DNA from: Myxococcales bacterium
GTDB lineage: Bacteria > Myxococcota_A > Polyangia > Nannocystales > Nannocystaceae
DNA length: 64,000 nucleotides
Direction of reading: 5' to 3'
Assembly: GCA_020633335.1 (NCBI GenBank)
Contig: JACKDU010000008.1
Span: forward strand, 62,001 to 126,000
Positions within the stretch are counted from its first letter, which is position 1. Each line of letters begins with the position of its first letter. Below the pieces are notes generated by a model that saw only the letters and a list, made by a program, of their open reading frames with translations, was not told the DNA's origin and ran no database searches. This document shows positions 16,503-24,712 of the stretch, one piece after another. Both the position numbers and the translations under genes were made by a program.

Positions 16503-18269
16503 ATGGTCTCCCGCGCTCGCACCTACACCCCCCTCGTCATCGCCGCCTTCGCCCTCGCCGCCTGCGGCGACGACAGCACTGCCGGCACCGACACCGCATC
16601 CGGCTCGACCGCGGCGTCGACGACCAACGGCAGCGCGACCGCGACGACCTCCGGGACCGCGAGCGCGAGCGCGACGATGACCGGGAGCGGGAGCAACGGC
16701 GAGACCAGCGGCACCTCGACCTCGACCACCGACGCGACGACCAGCGGCTCGACCACCGACAACCCGACCTCGTCGACCACCGCCGTCGACCCGACCACCG
16801 GCGACACCTCGACCACCACCTCGACCACCGGCGACACCGACACCGACTCGACCACCGGCGATCCCCCCTTCTTCGGCGAGATCCCCGAGACCTGTGACCA
16901 GGCCGAGCTCTCCAAGAGCACGGTCGGCTGCCTCTTCTATGGGATCGACATGGACTCGCACGACCTCGCGGAGAACGGCCAGTACGCGATCGCCGTCGCC
17001 AACGTCCAGGAGAACCAGATGGCGACGGTGACGATCGAGCGCAAGCAGGGCGGCGTCTGGAGCACGATCGCCGGGCCCGCGATGCTCCCGGCCCTCGACC
17101 TCGGGACCTACAACCTGCCGGCCCAGAACACCGACGACTCGATGGTCGGGGTCGGCTTCGCCTACCGCGTGAAGTCGGACGTCCCGGTGATCGCCTACCA
17201 GTTCAACCCGGTCGACGGCCAGTCCTCCTTCCTCTCCGACGCGGCGATGCTCTACCCGGTCAGCGCCTGGGACTCGATCAACCACGCGATCACCTATACG
17301 TCGACCACCGACAACACCAACACGGCGCAGCGGAGCTACGCGTCGGCGGTCGCCTTCGCCGACAACACCAAGGTCACCGTCACCCCGAGCGTGCCGACCA
17401 AGGCCGGCAACGGGGTCCCGGCCGGCCAGCCGGGGGTCCCCTTCGACATCGTGCTCAACGAGGGCGACGTCCTCTCGGTGGCGATCAACAACGTCGGCAC
17501 CTCGCTCTCGGGGACGATCTTCGAGTCGCCGAAGGAGCAGCCGATCGCCCTCTTCGCCGGCATCGAGTGCGCCCTGATCCCGACCAACGTCTGCTGCTGC
17601 GACCACGTCGAGGAGCAGATCTCGGGGGTCCGCCTCTGGGGCAAGCACTTCGTCGGCGCGCGGATGCCGGTGCGCAACCCGACCAGCCCCGAGACCACCC
17701 TCTGGCAGCTCTACGGCGCCGAGGACGACACCACCGTCACCCTCGACGCCGACGCCGCGGTCACCGGCCTCCCGGCCAACCCGATCAAGTTGAACAAGGG
17801 GCAGATCGTCGAGTTCTTCGCGGGCGGCACGGTCGCGGAGCCGGGCGACTTCGAGATCAACGCCGACAAGCCGATCGGCGTGATGAACTACATGACCGGC
17901 TCGGAGAACATGCCCGCGCCCTACACCCAGACCGGCGACCCGGCCTCGGTCCAGATCCCCTCGGTCGAGCAGTTCCTCCCGCGCTACGTGGTCCTGGTCC
18001 CGGGCACCTGGGTGAACGACGTCGGCGTCTTCGTCCGCCAGGGCGGCGCCCAGATCGCGATCGACGGGGTGACGATCCCCGACGCGAGCTTCAACCCGGT
18101 CGGCAAGAGCGGCTTCGAGGTCGCCCGGGTCCCCCTCACCGACGGCGTCCACTTCCTCGACGGCATGGGCATGCCCTTCGGCGTGACGATCGTCGGCTAC
18201 GACCAGTGGGACTCCTACGCCTACCTCGGCGGCACCGGGACCAAGATCGTCAATCCGAACCCGCAGTGA
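16503..18269 (+). CDS. Lipoprotein with IgGFc-binding-like domain (second homologue)
   Basis: 588 residues. Signal peptide with lipobox ALAAC, then about 90 residues of Ser/Thr/Gly linker with repeated TSTTD and TTGDT units. The remaining ~450 residues are the same family as the protein at 12988: SDVPVIAYQFNPVDGQSS, NTKVTVTPSVP, LSGTIFESPKEQPIALFAG, CCCDHVEEQI..WGKHFVGAR and a C-terminal VGYDQWDSYAYLGG. A CCC motif and paired Cys suggest disulfides or metal binding. Probably surface exposed. The last 20 nt overlap the convergent DUF4259 gene. Confidence 0.78.
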   Translation: MVSRARTYTPLVIAAFALAACGDDSTAGTDTASGSTAASTTNGSATATTSGTASASATMTGSGSNGETSGTSTSTTDATTSGSTTDNPTSSTTAVDPTTGDTSTTTSTTGDTDTDSTTGDPPFFGEIPETCDQAELSKSTVGCLFYGIDMDSHDLAENGQYAIAVANVQENQMATVTIERKQGGVWSTIAGPAMLPALDLGTYNLPAQNTDDSMVGVGFAYRVKSDVPVIAYQFNPVDGQSSFLSDAAMLYPVSAWDSINHAITYTSTTDNTNTAQRSYASAVAFADNTKVTVTPSVPTKAGNGVPAGQPGVPFDIVLNEGDVLSVAINNVGTSLSGTIFESPKEQPIALFAGIECALIPTNVCCCDHVEEQISGVRLWGKHFVGARMPVRNPTSPETTLWQLYGAEDDTTVTLDADAAVTGLPANPIKLNKGQIVEFFAGGTVAEPGDFEINADKPIGVMNYMTGSENMPAPYTQTGDPASVQIPSVEQFLPRYVVLVPGTWVNDVGVFVRQGGAQIAIDGVTIPDASFNPVGKSGFEVARVPLTDGVHFLDGMGMPFGVTIVGYDQWDSYAYLGGTGTKIVNPNPQ

Positions 18270-19122
18270 GCCGGGTGACGAAGCGCGCGAGGATCCGGCG
18301 GACCGAGCCGTCGTCGAAGCGGAGCTCGACGGTCTCCGAGTCGCCGGCGCCGGTCCGGGCGACGAGGGTCCCGTCGCCGTACTTCGAGTGGCGGTAGCGC
18401 TCCTCCGGCCCGGCCGGCGCCGCCGCCTTCGCCTTCGCCTTCGCCGGCGCCGCGCGACGTCGGACGATCGGCCGCGCCGGCGCGACCTTCGGGCCCAGGA
18501 GATCGAGGCCAGCGCGGACCCGCCGGACGTAGCGCCACCAGAAGCCGCGCTCGTCCTTGGTCGCGCGATCGATCGCGTCGAAGCCGGCGCGCCAGCGCTC
18601 CAACCGCGCCGCGCTCGGCCGGAAGAGATCGGCCTCGGCGAGCTCGATCGCCACCCCGAGTGCCGCCAGGCTGCCAGCGACCTCGTAGAGGTCGCCCTTG
18701 CCGTCGAGGGCCCCGTCGAGGGCGCTCGCCGCCCGCTCGCCGAGGGCGTCGATCGCCGGCTGCGCGCCCGGGAAGCGGAGGAGCGCGTCGATCCGCGGGC
18801 CGTTGCTGTAGCCGCCGATCGCCGCCCGCGCGGCCTCGCTGCGCGAGCGCGTCTGGGTCGCGCCCTCGGGGTCGTCGACCAGCGATCGGAGCGCCTGCTG
18901 GGTCGCCTCCGGGAGCTCGTCGAGCCCGCGGGCGTCGATCCCGGCGACGAGCTCACGCACGCCCTCGCCGTGGGTGACGCTCACCGGGTGGAGCCACGCG
19001 AGGAGGCCGATCCGCGCGACCAGGGCGGGCACGTCGTCCCCCGGCTCAGCGATCGCCAGGAGATCGGCGAGCTCGTCGAGCGCGCTGTCGTTGTCGTAGA
19101 TCCCGTCGCCCCAGGTGCCCAT
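18250..19122 (-). CDS. DUF4259 protein with Tudor-like C-terminus
   Basis: 290 residues from ATG 19122. The N-terminus MGTWGDGIYDNDSALDELAD matches the DUF4259 opening (G-W-G-x-G-x-x-x-ND-x-A-x-D). After a helical middle and a Lys/Ala linker, the last ~50 residues (RHSKYGDGTLVARTGAGD...VELRFDDGSVRRILARF) resemble the small beta-barrel (Tudor/KOW-like) tail of UvrD-type helicases, a protein- or nucleic-acid-binding module. The fusion suggests an adaptor; DUF4259 itself has no known function. TAGAGT lies exactly 6 nt upstream of the ATG. It converges on the IgGFc-like gene with a 20-nt overlap. Confidence 0.72.
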   Translation of the reverse strand: MGTWGDGIYDNDSALDELADLLAIAEPGDDVPALVARIGLLAWLHPVSVTHGEGVRELVAGIDARGLDELPEATQQALRSLVDDPEGATQTRSRSEAARAAIGGYSNGPRIDALLRFPGAQPAIDALGERAASALDGALDGKGDLYEVAGSLAALGVAIELAEADLFRPSAARLERWRAGFDAIDRATKDERGFWWRYVRRVRAGLDLLGPKVAPARPIVRRRAAPAKAKAKAAAPAGPEERYRHSKYGDGTLVARTGAGDSETVELRFDDGSVRRILARFVTRLTAGSD

Positions 19123-19128
19123 GGGCCG

Positions 19129-19134
19129 ACTCTA
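19129..19134 (-). promoter_or_regulatory. -10-like TAGAGT exactly 6 nt before ATG
   Basis: On the reverse strand TAGAGT is followed by CGGCCC and then the ATG at 19122. No ribosome binding site is visible, so the transcript is probably leaderless. Confidence 0.5.
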
Positions 19135-19164
19135 GCAGGTCCCCGCGCGACCTCGCGCGCGCGC

Positions 19165-21258
19165 CTAGCCGCCGCCGACCAGGAGCGGCCCGAAGGCGAC
19201 CAGGAGGAGGGTCGTCGCCATCACCGCGATCGGCAGCGCGTAGCGCTCGTGACGACGCCACCACGAGCCCGGCAGGGCGCCGCTCTCGAGGGCCGGATCG
19301 TCGCCGATCACCTGGCGGGCGAGGAGGTGGTTGAGGGCGACCGGCGGGGTCAGGTAGCCGAGCTCGAAGGCGACGAGGACGACCATCCAGAAGTGCACCG
19401 GGTCGATCCCGCTGGCGCTGGCGATCCCCGCGAGGGTCGCCTGGACCAGGATCACCGCGCCGTAGGGATCCATCACCATGCCGATCACCACGAGGACGAC
19501 CATCAGCACGGCCATCGCCGCGAGCGGCGAGGCGAAGGCGGCGGGCACCAGGGCGACGACGTCGGCCCGCTCGATCACCCCGCCGAGGCCGGCGGAGAGG
19601 GCCATCAGGAGGAGGAGCGCGCCGATGTGCACGCTCGCCTCGGCGGTCGCGGCGAAGGCGGTCATCTCGCCCGGAGGGCGCCCCTGCGCGCCCTCGCCCC
19701 CGCCCCCGCCCCCGCCGGGCGCGCGGGCGACCGCCCGGCGATCGAACGCGAGGATCGGCAGGAGCGCGAGCGGCAGGAGGTAGGCCGCCGAGTTGACGTC
19801 GAGGCCGACGTCGAGCGCGACGTAGGCGAGCCCGAGGACGCCGGCGAAGATCAGCGCATGCGGGAGCAGCCCGCGGAGCGCGGCCAGGCTCGTCGCCCCC
19901 GCGCCGCGCTCGGGCGCCGGCCGCAGCGGGCCGCTCCGGGTGGCGAGGACCACCGCGACGAAGAGGAGCGCGCTGAGCAGAAAGACCAGGCGCCCCCACT
20001 CGAAGAGCTGATCGCTCGAGACCCCCTTGGAGAGGTAGGCGATGATCACCACCAGGAGGCAGGGCGACAAGACGACCCCCATGCTCCCGGACATCGCGGT
20101 CGACGCGAGCGCGAGCCCCGGGCGGGCGCCGGCGGCGATCAGCTCGCGGAAGATCAGGCCGCCGGCCGCGATCACGAAGATCCCGGAGGCGCCGGAGTAG
20201 GCGGTCGGGATCGCGGCCGCGAGGACGACGACGATCGCGAGGAGCTCGGGCGGCAGGCGCCAGGGCCGGAGCGCGGCGAAGAGGCGCGGCGCCAGGCGGG
20301 TGCGCCCGAGGATCATGCCGACCCAGACGTAGAGCCCGACCTGGAGGTAGAGCTGGACGTTCTGGAGGAGCTTCTCGAGGTAGACCGCGAGGCCGGCGAC
20401 GTAGCCCTCGACCGCGACGAAGTAGACCCCGGCGAGGATCGCCATCGTCGCGTAGAGCGGCGCGGCGAGGAGCGCCCCGCCGAGCCCGCCCGCCTCGCGC
20501 GGGCCCGCGTCAGCGAGCGGCCGCCGCAGGTGCGCGAGGTTGACCAGCGCCATCGCCCCGAAGGCCGCGACCCAGAGCGCGGTGATCCCGAGCTCGGCCG
20601 CGTCGGTGCCCGCGGCGATCCGGAGCTGGTGCTGGGCGACCACCGACGCGAGGAGGAGGAGGTTGGCGAGCAGCGACGCCCCCTGGGCGACCTGATCGGC
20701 GCGGCGCCCCCGGATCGGCCGGAGGGCGATGTGGTGGCGGCCGGCCGTCGCGATCACCCCGCCGATCCCGAGGAGGAGGATGAAGAGGTGGCGGAGGTGG
20801 TCGCCGAGCCAGGTGACGACCTCGCCGAGCGCGAGGTCGACGGCCGCGAAGGCGCGCACCGTCGCGGTCCGCCGGGCGATCGCGTCGTCGTAGGCCTTGA
20901 CCGCCGCCGCGTGGGCGCGGAGCTCGGCCTCATGGCGCTCGCGGGCGACGTCGGCCTCGGACTTCGCGCCCTCGACGTCCTCGAGGAGATCGTCGAGGAG
21001 GTCGTCGTCGTCGCCGCCCTCCGCTGCCTTCGCGGTCGGCTCGGCCGCCGCGGGCTCGCTCGGCGGCGGGCCCGGGGGCGTGGGCTCGCTCCGGAGCAGG
21101 GCGGCGTAGGCCGGCCAGAGCGCCTCGCCGATCCCGGCCATCCGGGCGCGGAGCTCGGTCCCGGTCCACTGGCAGAGGAGCGCGACCAAGACCAGGAGGG
21201 TGGCGAGGGTTGCGACGCCCCGCGCACCTCGCGAACCTGCGCCGCCCTCGCTCGCCAT
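19165..21258 (-). CDS. TRAP transporter permease, fused small (DctQ-like) and large (DctM) subunits
   Basis: 697 residues. The N-terminal ~260 residues contain a signal-anchor, an acidic insert (GGDDDDLLDDLLEDVEG) and about four membrane segments like a DctQ small subunit. The remaining ~430 residues are a DctM-type large subunit with many helices and landmark loops (AIPTAYSGASGIFVIAAGG, STAMSGSMGVVLSPCLLVVI, VIGMVMDPYGAVILVQ, GYLTPPVALNHLLA). TRAP systems are ion-driven secondary importers that use a periplasmic binding protein. A His-free Gly tract (GGGGGGGEGA) separates two groups of helices. The gene lies 20 nt after the binding protein gene in a three-gene operon. Confidence 0.82.
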   Translation of the reverse strand: MASEGGAGSRGARGVATLATLLVLVALLCQWTGTELRARMAGIGEALWPAYAALLRSEPTPPGPPPSEPAAAEPTAKAAEGGDDDDLLDDLLEDVEGAKSEADVARERHEAELRAHAAAVKAYDDAIARRTATVRAFAAVDLALGEVVTWLGDHLRHLFILLLGIGGVIATAGRHHIALRPIRGRRADQVAQGASLLANLLLLASVVAQHQLRIAAGTDAAELGITALWVAAFGAMALVNLAHLRRPLADAGPREAGGLGGALLAAPLYATMAILAGVYFVAVEGYVAGLAVYLEKLLQNVQLYLQVGLYVWVGMILGRTRLAPRLFAALRPWRLPPELLAIVVVLAAAIPTAYSGASGIFVIAAGGLIFRELIAAGARPGLALASTAMSGSMGVVLSPCLLVVIIAYLSKGVSSDQLFEWGRLVFLLSALLFVAVVLATRSGPLRPAPERGAGATSLAALRGLLPHALIFAGVLGLAYVALDVGLDVNSAAYLLPLALLPILAFDRRAVARAPGGGGGGGEGAQGRPPGEMTAFAATAEASVHIGALLLLMALSAGLGGVIERADVVALVPAAFASPLAAMAVLMVVLVVIGMVMDPYGAVILVQATLAGIASASGIDPVHFWMVVLVAFELGYLTPPVALNHLLARQVIGDDPALESGALPGSWWRRHERYALPIAVMATTLLLVAFGPLLVGGG

Positions 21259-21278
21259 CGCCCTCGCTGCCGCCGCGG

Positions 21279-22292
21279 CTAGCCGGCGACGCGCTCGCCG
21301 AGCTTGATGATCGTCGGGTCGTAGGTGCCGCCGCCGACCAGGCTCTCACGCACCTTGCGGAGGAGCTCGGTGTAGCGGGAGACGTCGCCGGCGTCGACGT
21401 CGATCCACTGATTGACCTCGCGCTCGGCCTGCTGGATGACTCGCAGCATCGCCGGGAACTGCTCGCTCACCCAGGCCCGCGAGGCGTCGCCGAAGCCGGC
21501 CGGGAACTCCTCGGAGCGGACGAAGAGCTGGAAGGTGAGCTGGGCGAGCGGGAAGCGGACGACGCCGCCGCGATCGCCGACCCCGCGGTAGAGCTCGAGC
21601 GGCTTGTAGGCGGTCGCCGGGCTGTAGCAGATGTCGACCGAGCCGTTGTTGAAGTACGAGGCGAAGGTCGAGACCTCGGCGAGCTTGGCGGTCGCGCCGA
21701 CCTCGTTGACCATCGTCCGCGCCGCCGGGTCGCCCTTGATCGTCGCGATCGACGCGCCCGAGAGCTTGCTCAGCTCGGCCTTCGAGCGGTCGCGGAGGTG
21801 GAGGTAGACCGCGCCGGCCGGGTAGATCCCGACGGTCTCGTAGGCCCCGTCGACGCTGAACTTCGCCGCCTTCGGCTTGGCCAGCGCGCCGATCGCCTTC
21901 TGGAGCCCGCTGTAGGAGGTGAAGAGGCCCATCGCCTCGAGCGAGTAGGTCTTGCGGTTGAACTCCTGGCCGGTGACGCCGGTGAGGAGGACCGCGTCGC
22001 ACTTCTTGTTGCGGAAGTCCGAGGCGGCGACCGACTCGTCGGTGTAGGGCTTGAGGTCGAAGCTCACGCCCCAGCCGACCGCCTGGCTCTGGTAGTCCTT
22101 CATCTTGTTGAAGAGGTCGCCGCTCGCCCCCCCGGGGTCGAAGACGCAGAGGGACTTGGTGCCGGCGGCGGACGCCTCGGAGGCGACGCCGACGAGGACG
22201 AGCGCGGCCGCGGCCGCGGCCGCCAGCCAGCCTCCAGACGCGCGACGGATCCGACGACGACGGGTGTTCTCAGGCATGGTGGTGGTGCTCAT
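21279..22292 (-). CDS. Putative TRAP-type periplasmic solute-binding protein
   Basis: 337 residues. A basic n-region (RRRRIRR) and hydrophobic core ending in ASEASA give a type I signal peptide. The mature chain (SLCVFDPGGASGDLFNKMKDYQ, KKCDAVLLTGVTGQEFN, AIYPAGAVYLHLRD-like) resembles DUF6091-type putative solute-binding proteins found beside TRAP permeases, not the classical DctP family. The ATG at 22292 is set by a strong ribosome binding site (22293-22306). It sits between a lipoprotein gene (19 nt) and the DctQM permease gene (20 nt). The substrate is unknown; organic acids are typical of TRAP systems. Confidence 0.75.
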   Translation of the reverse strand: MSTTTMPENTRRRRIRRASGGWLAAAAAAALVLVGVASEASAAGTKSLCVFDPGGASGDLFNKMKDYQSQAVGWGVSFDLKPYTDESVAASDFRNKKCDAVLLTGVTGQEFNRKTYSLEAMGLFTSYSGLQKAIGALAKPKAAKFSVDGAYETVGIYPAGAVYLHLRDRSKAELSKLSGASIATIKGDPAARTMVNEVGATAKLAEVSTFASYFNNGSVDICYSPATAYKPLELYRGVGDRGGVVRFPLAQLTFQLFVRSEEFPAGFGDASRAWVSEQFPAMLRVIQQAEREVNQWIDVDAGDVSRYTELLRKVRESLVGGGTYDPTIIKLGERVAG

Positions 22293-22306
22293 CCCCTCTC
22301 CTCCTT
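22293..22306 (-). promoter_or_regulatory. Strong Shine-Dalgarno sequence
   Basis: AAGGAGGAGAGGGG directly precedes the ATG at 22292. It is one of few clear Shine-Dalgarno sequences in the window and belongs to an internal operon gene. Confidence 0.75.
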
Positions 22307-22311
22307 CTGGC

Positions 22312-23457
22312 TCATCCCTGTGGTTTTTGGGTCGATGCCGCGGGTCCCTGGCCCCCGCTGGCGGGAGCGTCCGTCGGCGATGGCTCGCCGGCGGGCGCGG
22401 GTGAAGTGGCTGCGGGCGGCGGGGCCTCGTCCTCGAGGCCCTCGAGGAGCGCGTCCGCCTCGTCGTCGCTGATCGTCTGGGGCAGCTCCCCGAGCGCGCC
22501 GATCGGCGTCCGGTGGCCGGCCGCGGCGATCCAGAGGAGATCCGAGCGCTGCTGGATCATCGACGACGCGTAGGTGTTGAGGAGGGCGACCGCGGGCTCG
22601 CCCTCGCCGCCGCGGATCGCCTGGCCGTGGGCGGCGATCGCCATCCGGACGACCTCGTCCTTGCCGGCCGCGGCCGCGGTGTGGACCTGGAGCGCGCGCC
22701 CGAGCCAGACCCCCTTGGCCTCCCCCTGACGGGCGGCCCGCTCGAGCTCGGTCCAGGGGTCGACCCCGGGCTCGCCGGCGCCGGGGATCGACGCGCCGAT
22801 CGCCGCCTTGAGCGAGCCGGGGAGGCCCCACCAGCGCTCGTCGTCGACGCAGCCGACCCCCCGCTGGACGTGCCGCGGGATCGCCTGCGAGACGCCGACC
22901 GCCCGATCGGCGGCGGTGTCGTGGATCACCGCCAGGAGGCCGGCGGTCATCCCCAGGAGGTAGAGGAGCTGGTCGCGCTCCGGCAGGCGGCGCGGGCACA
23001 GGGCCTCGTCGGTCGGCGCGCCGTAGGCCGCGACCACCCGCTCGTAGGCCTTGAGGTTGCGGGCGGCCGCCTCGGCCCGCGAGCGCCGCTCGCGGATCAG
23101 GAGGTCCTGGAGCGCCGCCCCCTCCTTTGGATCGCCGTGCTCGACCCGGTACATCGCCAGCGCCCGCTCGAGCTCGGACTCCCAGGCGGCCCGCTCCGAG
23201 CACATGCCGGCGGCGATCAGGGTGAGGGCCGCCGCCTTCTTCGGCTCCTTGGCGCCGCCGCTGCGGTGGCCGAGGGCGATGGTCACCGGCGCCAGCGACC
23301 CGCCGGCGGCGCAGGCCATGCCGACGTCATCGTCCGCGAGCATCCCCGGCGCGAGGGTCTTCAGGGTCGCCTTGTCGACGCTGCGCCCGAGGTTGCAGGC
23401 CAGGGAGGAGGCGAGCAAGCCGACGAGGAGCAGGGTTGACGCGGGCGTACGAGGCAT
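22312..23457 (-). CDS. Lipoprotein of the TRAP-type operon (TatT-like candidate)
   Basis: 381 residues from ATG 23457. Signal peptide with lipobox ASSLAC, then an all-helical chain of repeated Ala/Leu/Glu-rich segments (KKAAALTLIAAGMC, RAAWESELERALAMY, EAAARNLKAYERVVAAYG) and a Pro/Ala tail. It is the first gene of an operon with a binding protein and a DctQM permease. Spirochaete TPAT systems (TatT/TatP) pair a helical lipoprotein with a TRAP binding protein, so a similar accessory role is inferred from layout and helical content, not from a recognised TatT signature. The upstream spacer holds palindromic operator-like sites. Confidence 0.65.
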   Translation of the reverse strand: MPRTPASTLLLVGLLASSLACNLGRSVDKATLKTLAPGMLADDDVGMACAAGGSLAPVTIALGHRSGGAKEPKKAAALTLIAAGMCSERAAWESELERALAMYRVEHGDPKEGAALQDLLIRERRSRAEAAARNLKAYERVVAAYGAPTDEALCPRRLPERDQLLYLLGMTAGLLAVIHDTAADRAVGVSQAIPRHVQRGVGCVDDERWWGLPGSLKAAIGASIPGAGEPGVDPWTELERAARQGEAKGVWLGRALQVHTAAAAGKDEVVRMAIAAHGQAIRGGEGEPAVALLNTYASSMIQQRSDLLWIAAAGHRTPIGALGELPQTISDDEADALLEGLEDEAPPPAATSPAPAGEPSPTDAPASGGQGPAASTQKPQG

Positions 23458-23640
23458 TCAGGCGGCGAGAACGTGAGTGTTCATCGTATCATCGCAGAGA
23501 CGGCGAGGCGGCCAAAAAAGTCGACTCGTTTGTACGTGCAGATCAATTCACAGCGGCGCTGCGACCGGGCGAAACGCGATTCGCAGGGCAACGGAGCCGC
23601 GCCTGTGACAGCGCTTCGGCGCCGGCTCGGCGGCGCGATC

Positions 23641-23682
23641 GTGACACTGTCACCGGCTCGCATGCACTGACATCGACTGTCA
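23641..23682 (+). promoter_or_regulatory. Paired TGACA/TGTCA operator-like palindromes
   Basis: GTGACACTGTCAC (23641-23653) is a perfect 13-bp palindrome. TGACA-N5-TGTCA follows at 23668-23682, and a half site TGTGACA lies upstream at 23604. Repetition of the same half site suggests a dimeric repressor or activator binding region. Confidence 0.4.
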
Positions 23683-23721
23683 CTATGAAACGCCGCGGCT
23701 GGCCGCAGAGGTCCTCGGGGC

Positions 23722-23740
23722 CCTGTCCGCACGGACATCG
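23722..23740 (+). repeat. Dispersed palindromic motif, intergenic copy
   Basis: CCTGTCCGCACGGACATCG; TGTCCG and CGGACA form perfect 6-bp arms around CA. Confidence 0.45.
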
Positions 23741-23937
23741 ACCGCGATCGTCGCCTGTGTAGGTGCAAGTCAGGATGGCGATCGAGGCGCCCGGCAAGCG
23801 GATGCGCCGGTCCGCAGCGGCCGACCGGGCGAACGCGCGCGCACCCCGCGGACAGCGACGCTGAGCCCCGGCGGAGCGCCCGGAGCGACGGCGTCGCTAG
23901 CTCGCGTCGCGCTCACGCGGAGCCCCGGCGGCCACCG

Positions 23938-23970
23938 GCTCGCCGAGAGCTCGCCGAGAGCTCGCCGAGA
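23938..23970 (+). repeat. Three tandem copies of an 11-bp unit
   Basis: GCTCGCCGAGA occurs three times without a mismatch, followed by a partial fourth copy. Each unit overlaps the inverted pair CTCG/CGAG and could fold. Confidence 0.7.
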
Positions 23971-24134
23971 GCTCGAGGTCGACGTGGCGAGCGAGCGAGC
24001 GAGCGGCGCTCACGTCGCCGCCACGCTCGCATGTGGCGAGCCGTCTCCGGCGCCCGGGGGGACGCAAATTTCGACGATTTCCCCGAGACCCGCGGGCCTC
24101 TAGCCCGCTGGGGTATCATCGCCGCGAGGTCCAC

Positions 24135-24620
24135 GTGAGCTACGCGCTGTACATCTACGTGTCCGATCACGAGTTCCCCGTCGACACCTGGGAGGGGATC
24201 ATGGGCGACCTCGGCTTCGATCGACCCTCGCACCCCTGGCGCTGGCGCTTCGCCGAGGCGACCGAGTCGGCGAGCGGGTCGGCGGCGGTCGACGTCGAGG
24301 TCGAGCGGGTCGACCCCGCGAGCCACCTCGCGCCCGAGGGCGCCCACTGGTGCGTCCATGTGCGGACGACCGCCGCCCGCGGACCCGCCGAGGCCTGGCG
24401 CCAGCTCGCGGTCCCCTACCGCGCCCTCGAGCGCCTCGCCCGGGTGGAGGTCTGCGATCCCGAGCCCTGGTACGCCCCCGCGCCCCGGCGCTTCACCGAG
24501 AGCGCCGCCTTCGAGCGCCACGCCGCGCGGATCGTCGGCCACCTCACCGAGGCGAGCGCCCTGGTCGAGCGCGGCTGGATGAGCCCCGGCGGGCTCCTCC
24601 TCCTCGCCGGCGTGCGCTAG
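24135..24620 (+). CDS. Hypothetical protein
   Basis: About 161 residues from GTG 24135. This start is chosen because upstream sequence is spacer-like and contains TATCAT about 20 nt upstream. It begins VSYALYIYVSDHEFPVDTW and has alternating hydrophobic and charged segments with no signal peptide. The middle contains HWCVHVRTTAARGPAEAWRQL and the tail GLLLLAGVR. I do not recognise the family; small cytoplasmic proteins of this kind are often immunity or accessory proteins, but nothing nearby supports that. Confidence 0.6.
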   Translation: MSYALYIYVSDHEFPVDTWEGIMGDLGFDRPSHPWRWRFAEATESASGSAAVDVEVERVDPASHLAPEGAHWCVHVRTTAARGPAEAWRQLAVPYRALERLARVEVCDPEPWYAPAPRRFTESAAFERHAARIVGHLTEASALVERGWMSPGGLLLLAGVR

Positions 24621-24650
24621 CGCGCGAGCGACCGCCGGGCATCCTTTCGG

Positions 24651-24672
24651 CCTGTCTCTTAAGACATCCATG
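24651..24672 (+). repeat. Dispersed palindromic motif, intergenic copy
   Basis: Core TGTCTCTTAAGACA has perfect 5-bp arms (TGTCT/AGACA), flanked by CC and TCCATG. It lies 41 nt upstream of the fibrinogen-like lipoprotein gene. Confidence 0.45.
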
Positions 24673-24700
24673 ACGCGCGCTCGGCCGCGGGCCGCCGTGC

Positions 24701-24706
24701 TACGGT
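24701..24706 (+). promoter_or_regulatory. -10-like TACGGT exactly 6 nt before ATG
   Basis: TACGGT, then GCAGCC, then the ATG at 24713. No Shine-Dalgarno sequence, so probably a leaderless transcript. Confidence 0.5.
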
Positions 24707-24712
24707 GCAGCC

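Larger units (their letters stand above)
23458..24134. other. Long intergenic spacer with operator-like palindromes and tandem repeats
   Basis: About 680 nt, partly lower in GC than the genes around it. It contains TGTGACA (23604-23610), two TGACA/TGTCA palindromes (23641-23682), one dispersed-motif copy (23722-23740), an 11-bp repeat present three times (23938-23970) and GCGA tetramer runs (23988-24005). No reading frame here has a credible start, length or family. It lies between the TRAP-type operon (reverse) and a small hypothetical gene (forward), so it may hold promoters for both. Confidence 0.6.

Noticed and set aside
16491..18956. Long reverse frame over the IgGFc-like gene
   Set aside because: Shadow of the forward lipoprotein; composition is Arg/Ser/Ala-rich and there is no signal or domain.
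23436..23797. Small frames in the spacer upstream of 24135
   Set aside because: All are short, Arg-rich, without family resemblance, and overlap operator-like palindromes.
23938..24010. Possible CRISPR-like array from the short tandem repeats
   Set aside because: The repeat unit is 11 bp with no spacers, and no cas gene is present.
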